Shown piece after piece: positions 8,432 through 16,824 of a stretch of DNA of 64,000 bases. Location: assembly GCA_020060215.1 (NCBI GenBank), contig JAGVAP010000062.1, positions 26,541 to 90,540 on the forward strand, in the 5' to 3' direction. Both the position numbers and the translations under genes were made by a program. The stretch comes from Deltaproteobacteria bacterium (GTDB lineage Bacteria; Desulfobacterota; DSM-4660; Desulfatiglandales; HGW-15). The notes beneath the pieces are model-generated. The model was not told where the DNA came from, made no database searches, and worked only from the letters and a program-made list of their open reading frames with translations. How positions within the stretch are numbered: the first letter of the stretch is position 1; every line of letters starts with the position of its first letter.

Positions 8432-8992
8432 TCACCTGAGGGATTCCTTCGCGCCCGCTTCGGGCAGAGGACCTTGAGGCGGGACCGGCAGGGTCTTCTC
8501 CAGGGGGTTTCCGGGGGTAACGGGGGCCGAAAGCTGGTTTTTCTGGTCGATCCCCTGGACAAACTTCCAATCCGAATACGCGGCGGCCTTCTCGAAACTC
8601 TCGTAGCCTGCGGGAAAGCGCGCACTCTTGGTCGGCCGCTCCATGCTGTTCGCAAACACGCCCCGGATGGATCCCCTCTTGTCGAGGATCAATTCCCACT
8701 TCCCGTCCTTGGAAAGGGGGTTCCGATAGACGCGGCGGAGGTGGCGCCTGACCGAAGGGAAGCGGGGGTCTTTCAGCAGGTCCTGCAGGGAGTGGGGATA
8801 TTCCGGGGCCCGGCCCCCGACCGTTTCCCTGTAATAGGAATCAATGGCCTTGCGGATCTGGTCCCCTGCAAAGAGGAGCTCCTGCTCGCGCTCCCTCTTC
8901 ACGGCCGTGCTCCAGAATCCCCCGGCCGTGTTGAGCGCAACCCCCATGATCGCCACGAACACCAGGGCGCCGATGTAGGTGAAGCCGTTCAT
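8432..8992 (-). CDS. Type II secretion/type IV pilin-like pseudopilin without Glu5
   Basis: 186 residues. The very short leader MNG precedes FTYIGALVFVAIMGVALNTAGG, a prepilin-type helix cleaved after glycine. Position +5 of the mature protein is Gly, where major pilins have Glu. The rest has QELLFAGDQIRKAIDSYY, PHSLQDLLKDPRF, LRRVYRNPLSKDGKWELI and a proline-rich C-terminus. This is a common pattern for a minor pseudopilin adjacent to GspG-like proteins. The start lies six bases after the stop of the upstream pseudopilin, so the two are translationally linked. It probably sits at or near the tip of a periplasmic pseudopilus. Confidence 0.8.
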   Translation of the reverse strand: MNGFTYIGALVFVAIMGVALNTAGGFWSTAVKREREQELLFAGDQIRKAIDSYYRETVGGRAPEYPHSLQDLLKDPRFPSVRRHLRRVYRNPLSKDGKWELILDKRGSIRGVFANSMERPTKSARFPAGYESFEKAAAYSDWKFVQGIDQKNQLSAPVTPGNPLEKTLPVPPQGPLPEAGAKESLR

Positions 8993-8998
8993 TCCGGT

Positions 8999-9388
8999 TC
9001 ACCACTCGTTGTAGGGCGTGCCGTCCAGGCCCACCAGGTTGCTGCCGCTGTGGACATCGAAGACCAGGCCCTCCACGTCTCCTTCCGGGGCGACGACGAC
9101 CCACGTGCCGGAGGACTTGGTGAACGGATCCTCGGGGACCGCCCGGATATAACGCTCCGCTACGAGGTCCTCCAGGGAGTCGGGGTACTTGCCGCGGTCG
9201 GCGTAGAACTGATCGATGACATCCCTCACCACGAACAGACTCTGGCGAAGGGAATTCTCCCTGGCCCGGATGATCGTCCTCTGCAGGTTCGGCTGAGCCA
9301 TGGAGGTCAGAATGCCGATGATGGTCAGCACGATCATCAGCTCCACAAGCGTATAGCCGCCCCTACCACTGATTGTAAGCCGTCCCAT
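8999..9388 (-). CDS. GspG-like pseudopilin
   Basis: About 129 residues from ATG 9388, preferred over the longer start at 9424 because GGGGTGG lies upstream and the leader (MGRLTISGRGG) then has normal length before YTLVELMIVLTIIGIL. Glu5 is present. The body has DVIDQFYADRGKYPDSLEDLV, PEDPFT and the GspG-type ending GLDGTPYNEW. The gene overlaps the preceding pseudopilin by 26 bases, and both end with nearly the same residues (YNEW and YNQW), so they are probably products of a duplication. Predicted subunit of the pseudopilus that works with the secretin and GspE/F. Confidence 0.86.
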   Translation of the reverse strand: MGRLTISGRGGYTLVELMIVLTIIGILTSMAQPNLQRTIIRARENSLRQSLFVVRDVIDQFYADRGKYPDSLEDLVAERYIRAVPEDPFTKSSGTWVVVAPEGDVEGLVFDVHSGSNLVGLDGTPYNEW

Positions 9389-9836
9389 CCAGTGCCACCC
9401 CGTCGCTTTTCGAATAGATGTCATAAACGTCCTGCCCCCCCCAGATCGTGGATTCGGGATCGTCGGAATAGGACCGCAGCCCCCACTCCCCGTCTTCGGT
9501 CATCGGGTCCCTGGGAATCCTCCGCAGAAACTTTTTTTTCAAGGGCTTGGGGCCGGCGAGATCGACCCCTTTGATCAGGACCTCCAGGTCCCGAGGGTAG
9601 CCGTGCTCCGTGGCCTGCTTGGCGATCCTGCCCTCATCCACATACCGCTTGTATTCGTCCAGGGCGGTCCGGATCGACCGAAGACCCTGCTTGAGCTCGA
9701 GCTCCTTCGATCTCTTTCGGGTGACCTGGGAGAGCGGAAGGATACACGCGGCCAGGATGGAGAGGATGACCATCGTGACCATGAGCTCCACCAGGGTCAC
9801 CCCCTGACTGCTCCTCACAGCAGAAACCACTTCCAT
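9363..9836 (-). CDS. GspG-like pseudopilin
   Basis: 157 residues, ATG 9836 with GGGGTGAGG upstream. The leader MEVVSAVRSSQG is followed by VTLVELMVTMVILSILAA, with Glu5 present, then a globular domain (RTALDEYKRYVDEGRI, YPRDLEVLIKGV, RIPRDPMTEDGEWGL) and the ending VALDGTAYNQW. The pattern fits the major pseudopilin GspG or a close homologue. It follows the secretin gene by 23 bases and overlaps the next pseudopilin, consistent with one transcript. Confidence 0.86.
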   Translation of the reverse strand: MEVVSAVRSSQGVTLVELMVTMVILSILAACILPLSQVTRKRSKELELKQGLRSIRTALDEYKRYVDEGRIAKQATEHGYPRDLEVLIKGVDLAGPKPLKKKFLRRIPRDPMTEDGEWGLRSYSDDPESTIWGGQDVYDIYSKSDGVALDGTAYNQW

Positions 9837-9859
9837 GACCTCACCCCCGGCGGTTCCGT

Positions 9860-11908
9860 TCAGCCGATCTTCTGCTTCGAACGTTTCAGCGCCACTGCGT
9901 CCGCACCCGCAACAGGCGGAGTCTGCCTGGAAAGGGGAGTCTGCTCCGCAGGCGGGGGCATCAGCGGCTCGATCGGGGTGGGCGGCGGGGCCCCATCCCC
10001 GGGGGCACCTTCGAGGAGCGTCTCGCCGGTGTCCTCCTTTTCGGGAGGAACGCCGGGCATCCCGATCGCCCCCGCGGGCAGCCGGCTTTCGAAGGGTTTC
10101 TCCGAGGAAAAGCGGTCCTCCTTCCCCGACCAGATCCGGCTTACGCCGGGGTCGGGCACATCGAGGCTACGAATGACGATCGGTGTAATCACCATCAGGA
10201 TGTCCGACTTGATATCGTTGTCGTTCCTGTTCTTGAACAGGTGTCCCAGCACGGGGATGTCCCCCACGAAAGGCACCTTGCGAACGGTTCGCCGCTCCTC
10301 GTCGCTGATCAGGCCGCCCAGGATGACCGTCTCGCCCGCCCGGACGTTGAGGACGCTCTGCGCCGTCCTGGTGCGGACCGAAAACTGGGGATCTGCCGCG
10401 GTCCCCAGGTTCGCGCCCAGGGCGCTCACCTCCAGGATCATCTTCAAGGTGATATCGTCGTACGGGTTGATGATGGGTTCCACCTCCAGCTTGATGCCGA
10501 TATCCTGGTACTGGAAATCCGTCGTCACCTGCCCGGTGGTCTCCACGCGCCGGTTGGATCGCAGGGGCACCCTTTCACCGATGTGGATCCTCGCCTTTTC
10601 CCCGTTCTTCACCCTGAGCTGGGGCTTGGCCAGGATATTGGTGTCGCCGTCCTGCTTCAGCAGGTTGATGGTTGCCGTGGGAAGCGCCAGAAGGATGTTC
10701 TGATTGGAGACCTTGCTGAGCGCCTTCAGGGATGCGTTGCCCATGGCGCGAAAGGAACTGCTCTCAGGGTCTGAGTTGTAAAACCCTTCGGTAGGCTCTC
10801 CGAGACCGACGGAGACCGAAGGCGGGTTGTATTCCACGCCCAGGTTCAGCTCCTTGGTCCGGGCGACCTCGAGGATCTCCACCCCCATCATGATCTCCGA
10901 GACAGGGCGATCGTTCGCCTCGATCACCTTGGACGCGATGTCCACCATCTCCTTGGGCCCCCGGATCACGACCGCGTTGAGGGTCTCGTTGGGGGTGATG
11001 TCCTTGCTCTTGAGGACCTTGGAAAGGAGGGCCACCGCCTTCTTGGTATCGAGGTTGGCGAGGTAGAAGGTCCTGATCTGGAGATCCCGGTATTCCCTGC
11101 CCTTCTCCCCGGTGTCCGGGTAGATGATGATGGTCTTGGAGTTCACGATCTTGTGGGCGAGCTTGTTCGTCCTGAGAAAGACCTCCAGGAACTGGTCGAA
11201 CGCGACATCGGTGACGAAGATCGTGGCCTTGTGGTCCTGCAGGTCCCGGTCGAAGATGAAGTTCACGCCGGTCAGCTTGGTGAGCGCCTCGAAGATGTTG
11301 AGGATGGGCGTATCCTTGAACTTGAGGGAGATGGGAGAGACGGCGTCGAGCTTCGTTCGCAAAGGCGATTCCGGCGCCGCCTTCTCCCGCACGGAAGCGA
11401 GCATCTCCTCGGCCTTCTTGTTCCGGGGGTTCAGCTTCAGGGCGGTCTCCAGGGCTTCCTTGGCCTGAGCGGGGTTCTCTGTCTTGGCGAGGTTCTCCGC
11501 TCTCTTCACCTGGTATTCCGACTCCTTCATCGCCCTGGCCTTTTCCAGGAGAGACTCGGCTTTGGTATTGGAGGAATCGAGGGCGATACTCATCTGGAAC
11601 TCCGTGATCGCCTCATCAAATCGGTTTTCCCGCAGAAAGGCCTCCCCCATATTCATATGGGCCAGTGAAGCATTCCTCTTCGCCCTGATGAGAAGGGCCC
11701 TGGCCTCCTTGTCTTCGGGGTTCTCGTGCAGCGCCCGCTGCAGGGCCTGTACGCTCCTGTCCCAGTCTCCGATGGAGGCAAGCTCCTTCCCTGCGTTCAG
11801 AAAATTGCTCGTCTCCGGAACGGTCGCACACCCGCCGAGCACGAGCATCCCGATGAGCACAGGGAGTGCGACAAGGTACCTGTTCTTCTTCCATCCGCAA
11901 ATCATCAT
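9860..11908 (-). CDS. Secretin lipoprotein with N-terminal TPR repeats (GspD/PilQ/MshL-like)
   Basis: 682 residues. The signal peptide ends in a lipobox (LVLGGC, Cys27), so this secretin may be lipidated and not need a separate pilotin. Residues about 35-190 are TPR-like (GDWDRSVQALQRALHENPED, NRFDEAITEFQMSIALDS, AKEALETALKLNPRN). A short secretin N-domain (KFKDTPILNIFEALTKLTG) and an N1-type domain (NAVVIRGPKEMVDIASKVI) follow. The secretin core includes ILAKPQLRVKNGEKARIHIG, AGETVILGGLI and VPFVGDIPVLGHLF. The C-terminal about 90 residues are proline-rich and probably disordered. It forms the outer-membrane channel of the machine encoded by this operon. TPR-secretin fusions occur in deltaproteobacterial and MSHA-type loci. 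Confidence 0.9.
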   Translation of the reverse strand: MMICGWKKNRYLVALPVLIGMLVLGGCATVPETSNFLNAGKELASIGDWDRSVQALQRALHENPEDKEARALLIRAKRNASLAHMNMGEAFLRENRFDEAITEFQMSIALDSSNTKAESLLEKARAMKESEYQVKRAENLAKTENPAQAKEALETALKLNPRNKKAEEMLASVREKAAPESPLRTKLDAVSPISLKFKDTPILNIFEALTKLTGVNFIFDRDLQDHKATIFVTDVAFDQFLEVFLRTNKLAHKIVNSKTIIIYPDTGEKGREYRDLQIRTFYLANLDTKKAVALLSKVLKSKDITPNETLNAVVIRGPKEMVDIASKVIEANDRPVSEIMMGVEILEVARTKELNLGVEYNPPSVSVGLGEPTEGFYNSDPESSSFRAMGNASLKALSKVSNQNILLALPTATINLLKQDGDTNILAKPQLRVKNGEKARIHIGERVPLRSNRRVETTGQVTTDFQYQDIGIKLEVEPIINPYDDITLKMILEVSALGANLGTAADPQFSVRTRTAQSVLNVRAGETVILGGLISDEERRTVRKVPFVGDIPVLGHLFKNRNDNDIKSDILMVITPIVIRSLDVPDPGVSRIWSGKEDRFSSEKPFESRLPAGAIGMPGVPPEKEDTGETLLEGAPGDGAPPPTPIEPLMPPPAEQTPLSRQTPPVAGADAVALKRSKQKIG

Positions 11909-11996
11909 GCCATAGACTCCGTTTGAACGATCTTCCTCTGGATCCCGGTTTCCACCGGGATGGCGTCTTCCTACGAGACCGCCAGGGTTCGACCCA

Positions 11997-12593
11997 CTAG
12001 AACTTGCCGAGCTCGATCCTCACATCCTCTCCGATGCTCTCGGCCCGGATGACCAGTTGCTTTTCGGTGATACTCTTCACCAGGTACTTCCCGTCGATCC
12101 TGTCCCCTTCCCTGATCAGGAGGATGTCCTTTCCCCGCTCGAGAAACAGGACCTTCTCATCCTTCCCCCGCATGAAGCCGAACGACCTGAACCGGCTCAG
12201 CTCCTCCTGAACCTGGAGACGCTTGTCCGCTTCAGGAGGGGGTCCGGGCTCGGGTCCTCCTTCGGCGGATCCGGCCGAACCCAACAAAGGGACCGGCTCA
12301 TCCTGCCTCTGGAAGACGTTCTTGAAGACCTCCCCGGAGTGGACAGGGGGGTGGAGAAAGAGCTCGACCCACACATCGCGGTCGATGACTCCGGGCTGCT
12401 CCTCACCCCCTTTGGGGCCCGCGTTGGGGGCGTGAGAGGCGGTGCGCGGAAACGAGAGGTTCGCCACGCTTTCCTGGCGAAAGGGGTTCAAGATCCTGTA
12501 GGTCACGGAGATCGCCAAGAGGCAGAGGCAGAGGGCCAACAACGCCTTTTTTCGATCCTGGGCCGCAGCAGCGATTCTGGTCGATAAAGCCAT
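11997..12593 (-). CDS. PilP/GspC-like inner-membrane linker protein
   Basis: 198 residues with one N-terminal transmembrane helix (ALLALCLCLLAISVTYRIL), a long low-complexity proline/glycine-rich linker, and a C-terminal domain (RSFGFMRGKDEKVLFLERGKDILLIREGDRIDG and on, split here by VKSITEKQLVIRAES) resembling the homology region of PilP and GspC. These domains contact the N-domains of the secretin. The gene lies between pilO and the secretin, as expected. Its start is 18 bases after the pilO stop, with GGTGGAG before ATG 12593. Confidence 0.78.
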   Translation of the reverse strand: MALSTRIAAAAQDRKKALLALCLCLLAISVTYRILNPFRQESVANLSFPRTASHAPNAGPKGGEEQPGVIDRDVWVELFLHPPVHSGEVFKNVFQRQDEPVPLLGSAGSAEGGPEPGPPPEADKRLQVQEELSRFRSFGFMRGKDEKVLFLERGKDILLIREGDRIDGKYLVKSITEKQLVIRAESIGEDVRIELGKF

Positions 12594-12611
12594 TTCTCCA
12601 CCCGTATGCGA

Positions 12612-13157
12612 TCAGGTCCGCAGATAAAGAGCGAGCTTCAGATGAAGCCCCACCGGTCCGGCGTCCTCTCCCGTCTCGTTGGCCAGGGAGAGCCCTTCAA
12701 TGCAGAAGAGGGTTTTCGAATTCTGGAGATCCGCCAGAAAGGTCTTCAACATGGGGTATCCGCCGCTCACGCTGAAGCTGGTCGTGTAACGCATCAACCC
12801 GGGGAAATTCGTGTTCTCCGGGACAAAGGACATGTTGACCCTGGGAAGCCCGTTCCTCGAGAGCAGCTCCAGGACCTCCTGCATGACATCCGGGATCATC
12901 AGCTTGTCCGGCAGCAGCCCGACCCATCGCTCGATGTCTTCCCTCGACTGCTTCATCCGGACATTCAGGAGGTCGTCCTTGTCAGGGAGGCGGGCCTTTC
13001 TCTTGGCCTCGTAGGTCTGGTGCAGCATGGGTATCCGGGTGAGTTCCCGGTCCTTGAGCCGGAGCCATGCCGCAACGTTGATCACGAGGAGCAACCCGAC
13101 AAGCACGACGATGATCCTGTGCTGGGCAAGGGCAGTGATATACCGATTCGACCTCAT
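12612..13157 (-). CDS. pilO: PilO-like inner-membrane protein
   Basis: 181 residues: one N-terminal membrane helix (IIVVLVGLLLVINVAAWL), a coiled-coil stretch (HQTYEAKRKARLPDKDDLLN) and a C-terminal ferredoxin-like region (DVMQEVLELLSRNGLP, YTTSFSVSGGYPMLKTFLADL). PilO and GspM-type proteins pair with PilN and form the inner-membrane platform. Placement directly after pilN supports the call. Symbol by position and architecture; sequence conservation in this family is low. Confidence 0.78.
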   Translation of the reverse strand: MRSNRYITALAQHRIIVVLVGLLLVINVAAWLRLKDRELTRIPMLHQTYEAKRKARLPDKDDLLNVRMKQSREDIERWVGLLPDKLMIPDVMQEVLELLSRNGLPRVNMSFVPENTNFPGLMRYTTSFSVSGGYPMLKTFLADLQNSKTLFCIEGLSLANETGEDAGPVGLHLKLALYLRT

Positions 13158-13175
13158 ATCCCGTACACCTTTCGA

Positions 13176-13264
13176 GATCCCCCCCTTTTTACGAAGGGGG
13201 GGGAGTGGATCAAAGTGGGACCCCTTTCAAATCCCCCCTCTGGTAAAGGGGGATCGAGGGGGAG
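13176..13264. repeat. CCCCCTTT/AAAGGGGG palindromic repeat (family D), two arms
   Basis: Two inverted-repeat units (GATCCCCCCCTTTTTTACG with AAGGGGGG, and AATCCCCCCTCTGG with TAAAGGGGGATCGAGGG) lie between pilN and pilO. The repeat overlaps the 3' end of pilN and encodes its last residues (PPRSPFTRGGI) and stop. The type is widespread in environmental bacterial genomes; its function is unknown. Confidence 0.8.
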
Positions 13265-13868
13265 TTTCCTTGAAGCCGGCGGCAGTGGGTTCAAGGGCCG
13301 CCGTGCTCTCGATCTCGAACCGGATGGCCGCAGGGGGGGTCAACGTGGCCGCCTGTCCGGCCTCCTTGAGCGTGGTGACATTCAGCAGTACGCTGTCCCT
13401 GTACAGGGTCGACCGGTCCAGCCCCTTGAGAAACTCCGTGATCTCTCTCATGGAACCGGCCCTGCCTTCGATCCGGAACCGGTCCTTCTCCTTGCCGGAG
13501 GCAAAGCGCAGGATGAGGACATCGGGCGGTGTGCACGACTCGAGCTCATCCAGAAACCGGTCCCACGGGAAGATGTCCGCCGCGATCAGCCGGTTCACGA
13601 AACCCGCCTGCTCTTTCAGGGAATCGATCTCCTTCTTGGAAGGGGAGGGCGACGACGGTTGCGCCGCCTGGTTCCGGACCGCGTCGGTCTTCTCCATCTG
13701 GGCGATCCTTTTCTCGATCTCCCGGACCTCGGATGTGTACCGGCTGTAGCGGTGAAAATTGTAGAACGACAGGAGGAACACAAGCAGAACGGAAGCCGCC
13801 ATGAGCGGATACACGGTCTTCCGGTCGTACCCCTGAGTCGTCGCCAGGTTGAGATGGATTCTTTTCAT
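13227..13868 (-). CDS. pilN: PilN-like inner-membrane protein
   Basis: 213 residues. The motif MKRIHLNLATTQ at the N-terminus is the PilN segment that binds PilM (INLLP-like in type IV pili). A membrane helix (VYPLMAASVLLVFLLSFYNF) and a coiled-coil (SEVREIEKRIAQMEK) follow, then a fimbrial-assembly domain (FPWDRFLDELESCTPPDVLI, GRAGSMREITEFLKGLD). The C-terminal residues PPRSPFTRGGI are translated from an inserted palindromic repeat, so the ancestral protein probably ended slightly earlier. Acts with PilM and PilO on the inner membrane. Confidence 0.8.
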   Translation of the reverse strand: MKRIHLNLATTQGYDRKTVYPLMAASVLLVFLLSFYNFHRYSRYTSEVREIEKRIAQMEKTDAVRNQAAQPSSPSPSKKEIDSLKEQAGFVNRLIAADIFPWDRFLDELESCTPPDVLILRFASGKEKDRFRIEGRAGSMREITEFLKGLDRSTLYRDSVLLNVTTLKEAGQAATLTPPAAIRFEIESTAALEPTAAGFKETPPRSPFTRGGI

Positions 13869-13884
13869 GCTGTTTACTCCCGTC

Positions 13885-13974
13885 GGGGGTTGAGGGTTCC
13901 CCGTCCGGGGTTCGGAGGTCGATGAACCTTCCCGGACGGAGAACCTTTCAAACTTAAACCTTCAAACCGGACTG
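13885..13974. repeat. Inverted repeat at the pilM-pilN junction
   Basis: The junction contains GGTTCCCCGTCCGGGG and, 30 bases later, CCCGGACGGAGAACC, followed by a tract of short TTTAAACTT/AACCTT units. It forms a large potential hairpin starting right after the pilM stop. It resembles other dispersed intergenic repeats in this window rather than a terminator, because the genes on both sides belong to one operon. Confidence 0.6.
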
Positions 13975-13976
13975 TT

Positions 13977-14888
13977 TCACCCCGCCAGGCTCTGGGCCGC
14001 TCCGATGGCGGATGCAGAGGCCGCCACGGGCATGCCGCTGCCCGAGTTCGTGTCCACGGCGATCATCCTTCCTTCCTCGATCCGGGTGGTCCGGAAACCG
14101 CACTCGCCCCTCAGGTCATCGTAAAAGCTCTCAGGGAGGACCGTTTGAGCCTGGACAAAGAGGGTCCCGATCGACTTCCCCGGATTCTCATCCTGGTAGA
14201 GCTGCATGGTCATCGCGATTTCCTGAAGGAAGCGGGCCGGGACGGGATTCCTCCTCTTGCCCCTGTAAAAGATGAGATCCCTTTCCTCAAAAACGAAGAA
14301 GGCGAAGTAGTCCTCGAGAACGCCCAGGAACCCGTAGAGGCCGGAATCCGGCAAATGACCCGAGTAGAAGTTCAGGTGATTGATGGTCGAGGGCTGCACG
14401 ACCTCCGGCTCGATCCGGAGGCCCCTCAACCGGATTTCATACTCGCGGATGATGTCATGGGACCCCACCGCAACCAGGAGACTCTTCTTTCCGGGCCGCA
14501 TCCCGTTGAGATGAAAGAAAGAGGTCCTCGCCTTTTCCACGGGAAAAGGGAGCAGGTCTTTTTCTTTCCAGGCGATCATCTCGCGGATCTTTTCCTCGGA
14601 TCGGGGCAGTTCCTCCCAGGTGTGCACCGCGATCTTGATGATCTCGCTGGGAAGGGACAGCCCGACCCGGCCGACTCTCCCTTCCATAGCCTGCATACCC
14701 TTTCGGAGGACCCGGAGAAACTGCTCCGGATCCTGGATGTTTTCCGTCTTGTTGGACAGGTCCAGCGTCCCCGCGGGGAAGGGGACCTCCACCGAGCGAA
14801 CCAGTCTCCAGGCGTGCCTGTCCCTGCATATCTGGACCATTCTGGCCGATGAAAGACTTATTTCCAGACCGGTCAAAAGCCTGGTCAT
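13977..14888 (-). CDS. pilM: PilM-like actin-fold ATPase
   Basis: 303 residues from ATG 14888, chosen because AGGAG lies eight bases upstream; a GTG at 14906 lacks a site. Motifs fit the PilM/FtsA-like fold: LLTGLEISLSSARMVQI at the start, RVGLSLPSEIIKI, a region of charged helices (EEKIREMIAWKEKDLLPF), YGFLGVLEDYFAFFVF and a C-terminal nucleotide segment (VAASASAIGAAQSL). PilM is cytoplasmic and binds the N-terminal peptide of PilN. It replaces the GspL arrangement of classic type II systems, so the operon mixes type II and type IV features. Confidence 0.84.
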   Translation of the reverse strand: MTRLLTGLEISLSSARMVQICRDRHAWRLVRSVEVPFPAGTLDLSNKTENIQDPEQFLRVLRKGMQAMEGRVGRVGLSLPSEIIKIAVHTWEELPRSEEKIREMIAWKEKDLLPFPVEKARTSFFHLNGMRPGKKSLLVAVGSHDIIREYEIRLRGLRIEPEVVQPSTINHLNFYSGHLPDSGLYGFLGVLEDYFAFFVFEERDLIFYRGKRRNPVPARFLQEIAMTMQLYQDENPGKSIGTLFVQAQTVLPESFYDDLRGECGFRTTRIEEGRMIAVDTNSGSGMPVAASASAIGAAQSLAG

Positions 14889-14916
14889 TGAAAGACTCCT
14901 GCTCACTTCGTTCGCG

Positions 14917-14996
14917 TTTGAGGTTGGAGGATCGCTGCGCTTGAGGTTCGAGGCTCAAATGCCCTTGCCTCCAACCTCCATCCTCCAACCTTCAAC
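14917..14996. repeat. GGTTGGAGG-type inverted repeat at the gspE-pilM junction
   Basis: Arms of the type TTGAGGTTGGAGG and CCTCCAACCTCCATCC face each other across about 40 bases, immediately downstream of the gspE stop. This is the third consecutive operon junction with a large palindrome (see 13176-13264 and 13885-13974). Confidence 0.65.
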
Positions 14997-15003
14997 ATCT
15001 TTT

Positions 15004-16824
15004 CTATGCCGATTCAATGAACGTGACCCTGTTGGCCTCGCCGATGGAGGTCACCCCGCACAGCACGAGCTCCAGGGCCGCCTGCCTGAGGAAGGTGGTA
15101 CCCGCCTCTTTCGCCTTTCTCTTCAGCGTGGATATGGACAGCTTCTGCAGAAAGACCTCTTTGATCTCATCCGTCATCTCGATCAGCTCGATGACGGCCC
15201 TCCTCCCCTTGAACCCGGAACCCTTGCAGATGTCACACCCGAGCTCGTTTTCCCTGAAAAGGAGACGATCGGAGCACGGTCTGTCTGCAAGCTCCGAGTC
15301 CCTGAGGTAGCGCTTGTGTTCTTCGGGGGGAACCGCCAGCTTGCAGTCGCACAGGACGCGGACCAGCCTCTGTGCAATGATGCAGTTGAGTGCGGCCACC
15401 AGGTTGTATGGTTCGATGCCCATGTGTATGAATCGATTGATGACCTCGAAGGAGCTGTTCGCGTGCACGGTCGTAAAGACCAGGTGTCCGGTGAGGGCGG
15501 ACTGGAGTGCGATCTGCGCCGTTTCCTCGTCCCGGATCTCCCCGACGAGGATCTTGTCCGGATCGTGCCTCAGGATGGACCTGAGCCCCCTTGCGAAGGT
15601 GAGCCCCTTTTTTTCATTGACCTGAATCTGGGTCACGCCCTTGAGCTGGTATTCGACCGGGTCCTCGATGGTGATGACCTTCTCGTTGGGGTTGTTCACC
15701 TCGGAGAGGGCCGTGTAGAGGGAAGTCGTCTTTCCGCTTCCGGTCGGGCCCGTGACCAGGAACATCCCGTAGGGGGCATGAATCAATCGCCGGAGGATGG
15801 CGAGCTCGCGGGGGGGAAACTGCAGGTTCTCGAGCCTGTACTCCCGCGTATCCGGCATCAGGATCTCCCGGTCGAGGATCCGGATGACCGCGTCCTCTCC
15901 GAAGATGGTCGGGATGATGGAGACCCTGAAATCGATGTTTCGGTCCTTCACCTTGACCTTGAACCTGCCGTCCTGGGGGACCCTCTTCTCCGAGATGTCG
16001 AGCTCGGACATGACCTTGATCCTGGAGATGATGGGGCTCTGGTAGTGGATGTGCAGGGGTTCGGTGATCCTGTGCAGCATGCCGTCGATGCGGTAGCGGA
16101 TGATCACCCCCTGGTCCGAGGACTCGATATGGATATCGCTCGCCTTCTTGTTCAGGGCGTCCAGGATGGTCGAATCCACCAGCCGGACGATCGGGCTGTC
16201 TTCGGCGGAGACCTTCTCCATGCTGAGGGTCACTTCGCCGTTTTCCGATTCCTTCACGAGGGGGAGCCGCATGTCGTCCGAGAGATCGTCGAGGACGTTC
16301 TGATCCGCCTCGATCTTCTTGAGGATGGACCTGATTCGCGGCTCGCTGGCAATGACGATGGAGATGGGCATGTCGAAGAGGATCTCCAGCGAGTCGAGGG
16401 CCCTCACGAAATCGGCCGGCTCCGATATGGCGACCACAAGGGTGTTCTCCTCTTTCCCCACGGGCACGAACTGGTATTTGGTCATGAGCTCCAGGGGGAC
16501 CGTCTTCAGGAGCTCGGCATCCTTGACCCCATCCAGCTCCGAATAGGGGTAATCGTACTGCGCGGCGATCACCCGGGCCAACCGCTCCTCGTCCAGCAGC
16601 CCTTCCCGGATGCAGATCTTCCCCAGCCGCTCCTGGGCGATCTCCTGTTTCGCCATGGCGGACTTCAGTTGCTCTTCGGTCAGGAACCCCATCCTGACGC
16701 AGAGGTCCCCGAGCCGTTGCCTCTTGTAGAGATCCTGGAGACAGTCCGCCTTTGCCCCGCGCGCCATATTCGCCTTCGCGCCGCGATCCTGATTTCCATT
16801 GAAAGAAGAGCTCATCAGATTCAT
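15004..16824 (-). CDS. gspE: Secretion/pilus assembly ATPase GspE/PilB
   Basis: 606 residues. An N-terminal MshEN/GspE-N type region (RLGDLCVRMGFLTEEQLKSA, ERLGKICIREGLLDEERL) precedes the ATPase core: ASDIHIESSDQGVIIRYRID, Walker A GPTGSGKTTS, the Asp box TIEDPVEYQ, Walker B ILVGEIRDEETAQ and the His box GHLVFTTVHANSS. A zinc-binding CxC...CxxC element (CDCKL, CDICKGSGFKGR) lies near the C-terminus. The enzyme powers pseudopilus assembly on the cytoplasmic face. Its first four bases overlap the end of gspF (ATGA). Confidence 0.95.
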   Translation of the reverse strand: MNLMSSSFNGNQDRGAKANMARGAKADCLQDLYKRQRLGDLCVRMGFLTEEQLKSAMAKQEIAQERLGKICIREGLLDEERLARVIAAQYDYPYSELDGVKDAELLKTVPLELMTKYQFVPVGKEENTLVVAISEPADFVRALDSLEILFDMPISIVIASEPRIRSILKKIEADQNVLDDLSDDMRLPLVKESENGEVTLSMEKVSAEDSPIVRLVDSTILDALNKKASDIHIESSDQGVIIRYRIDGMLHRITEPLHIHYQSPIISRIKVMSELDISEKRVPQDGRFKVKVKDRNIDFRVSIIPTIFGEDAVIRILDREILMPDTREYRLENLQFPPRELAILRRLIHAPYGMFLVTGPTGSGKTTSLYTALSEVNNPNEKVITIEDPVEYQLKGVTQIQVNEKKGLTFARGLRSILRHDPDKILVGEIRDEETAQIALQSALTGHLVFTTVHANSSFEVINRFIHMGIEPYNLVAALNCIIAQRLVRVLCDCKLAVPPEEHKRYLRDSELADRPCSDRLLFRENELGCDICKGSGFKGRRAVIELIEMTDEIKEVFLQKLSISTLKRKAKEAGTTFLRQAALELVLCGVTSIGEANRVTFIESA

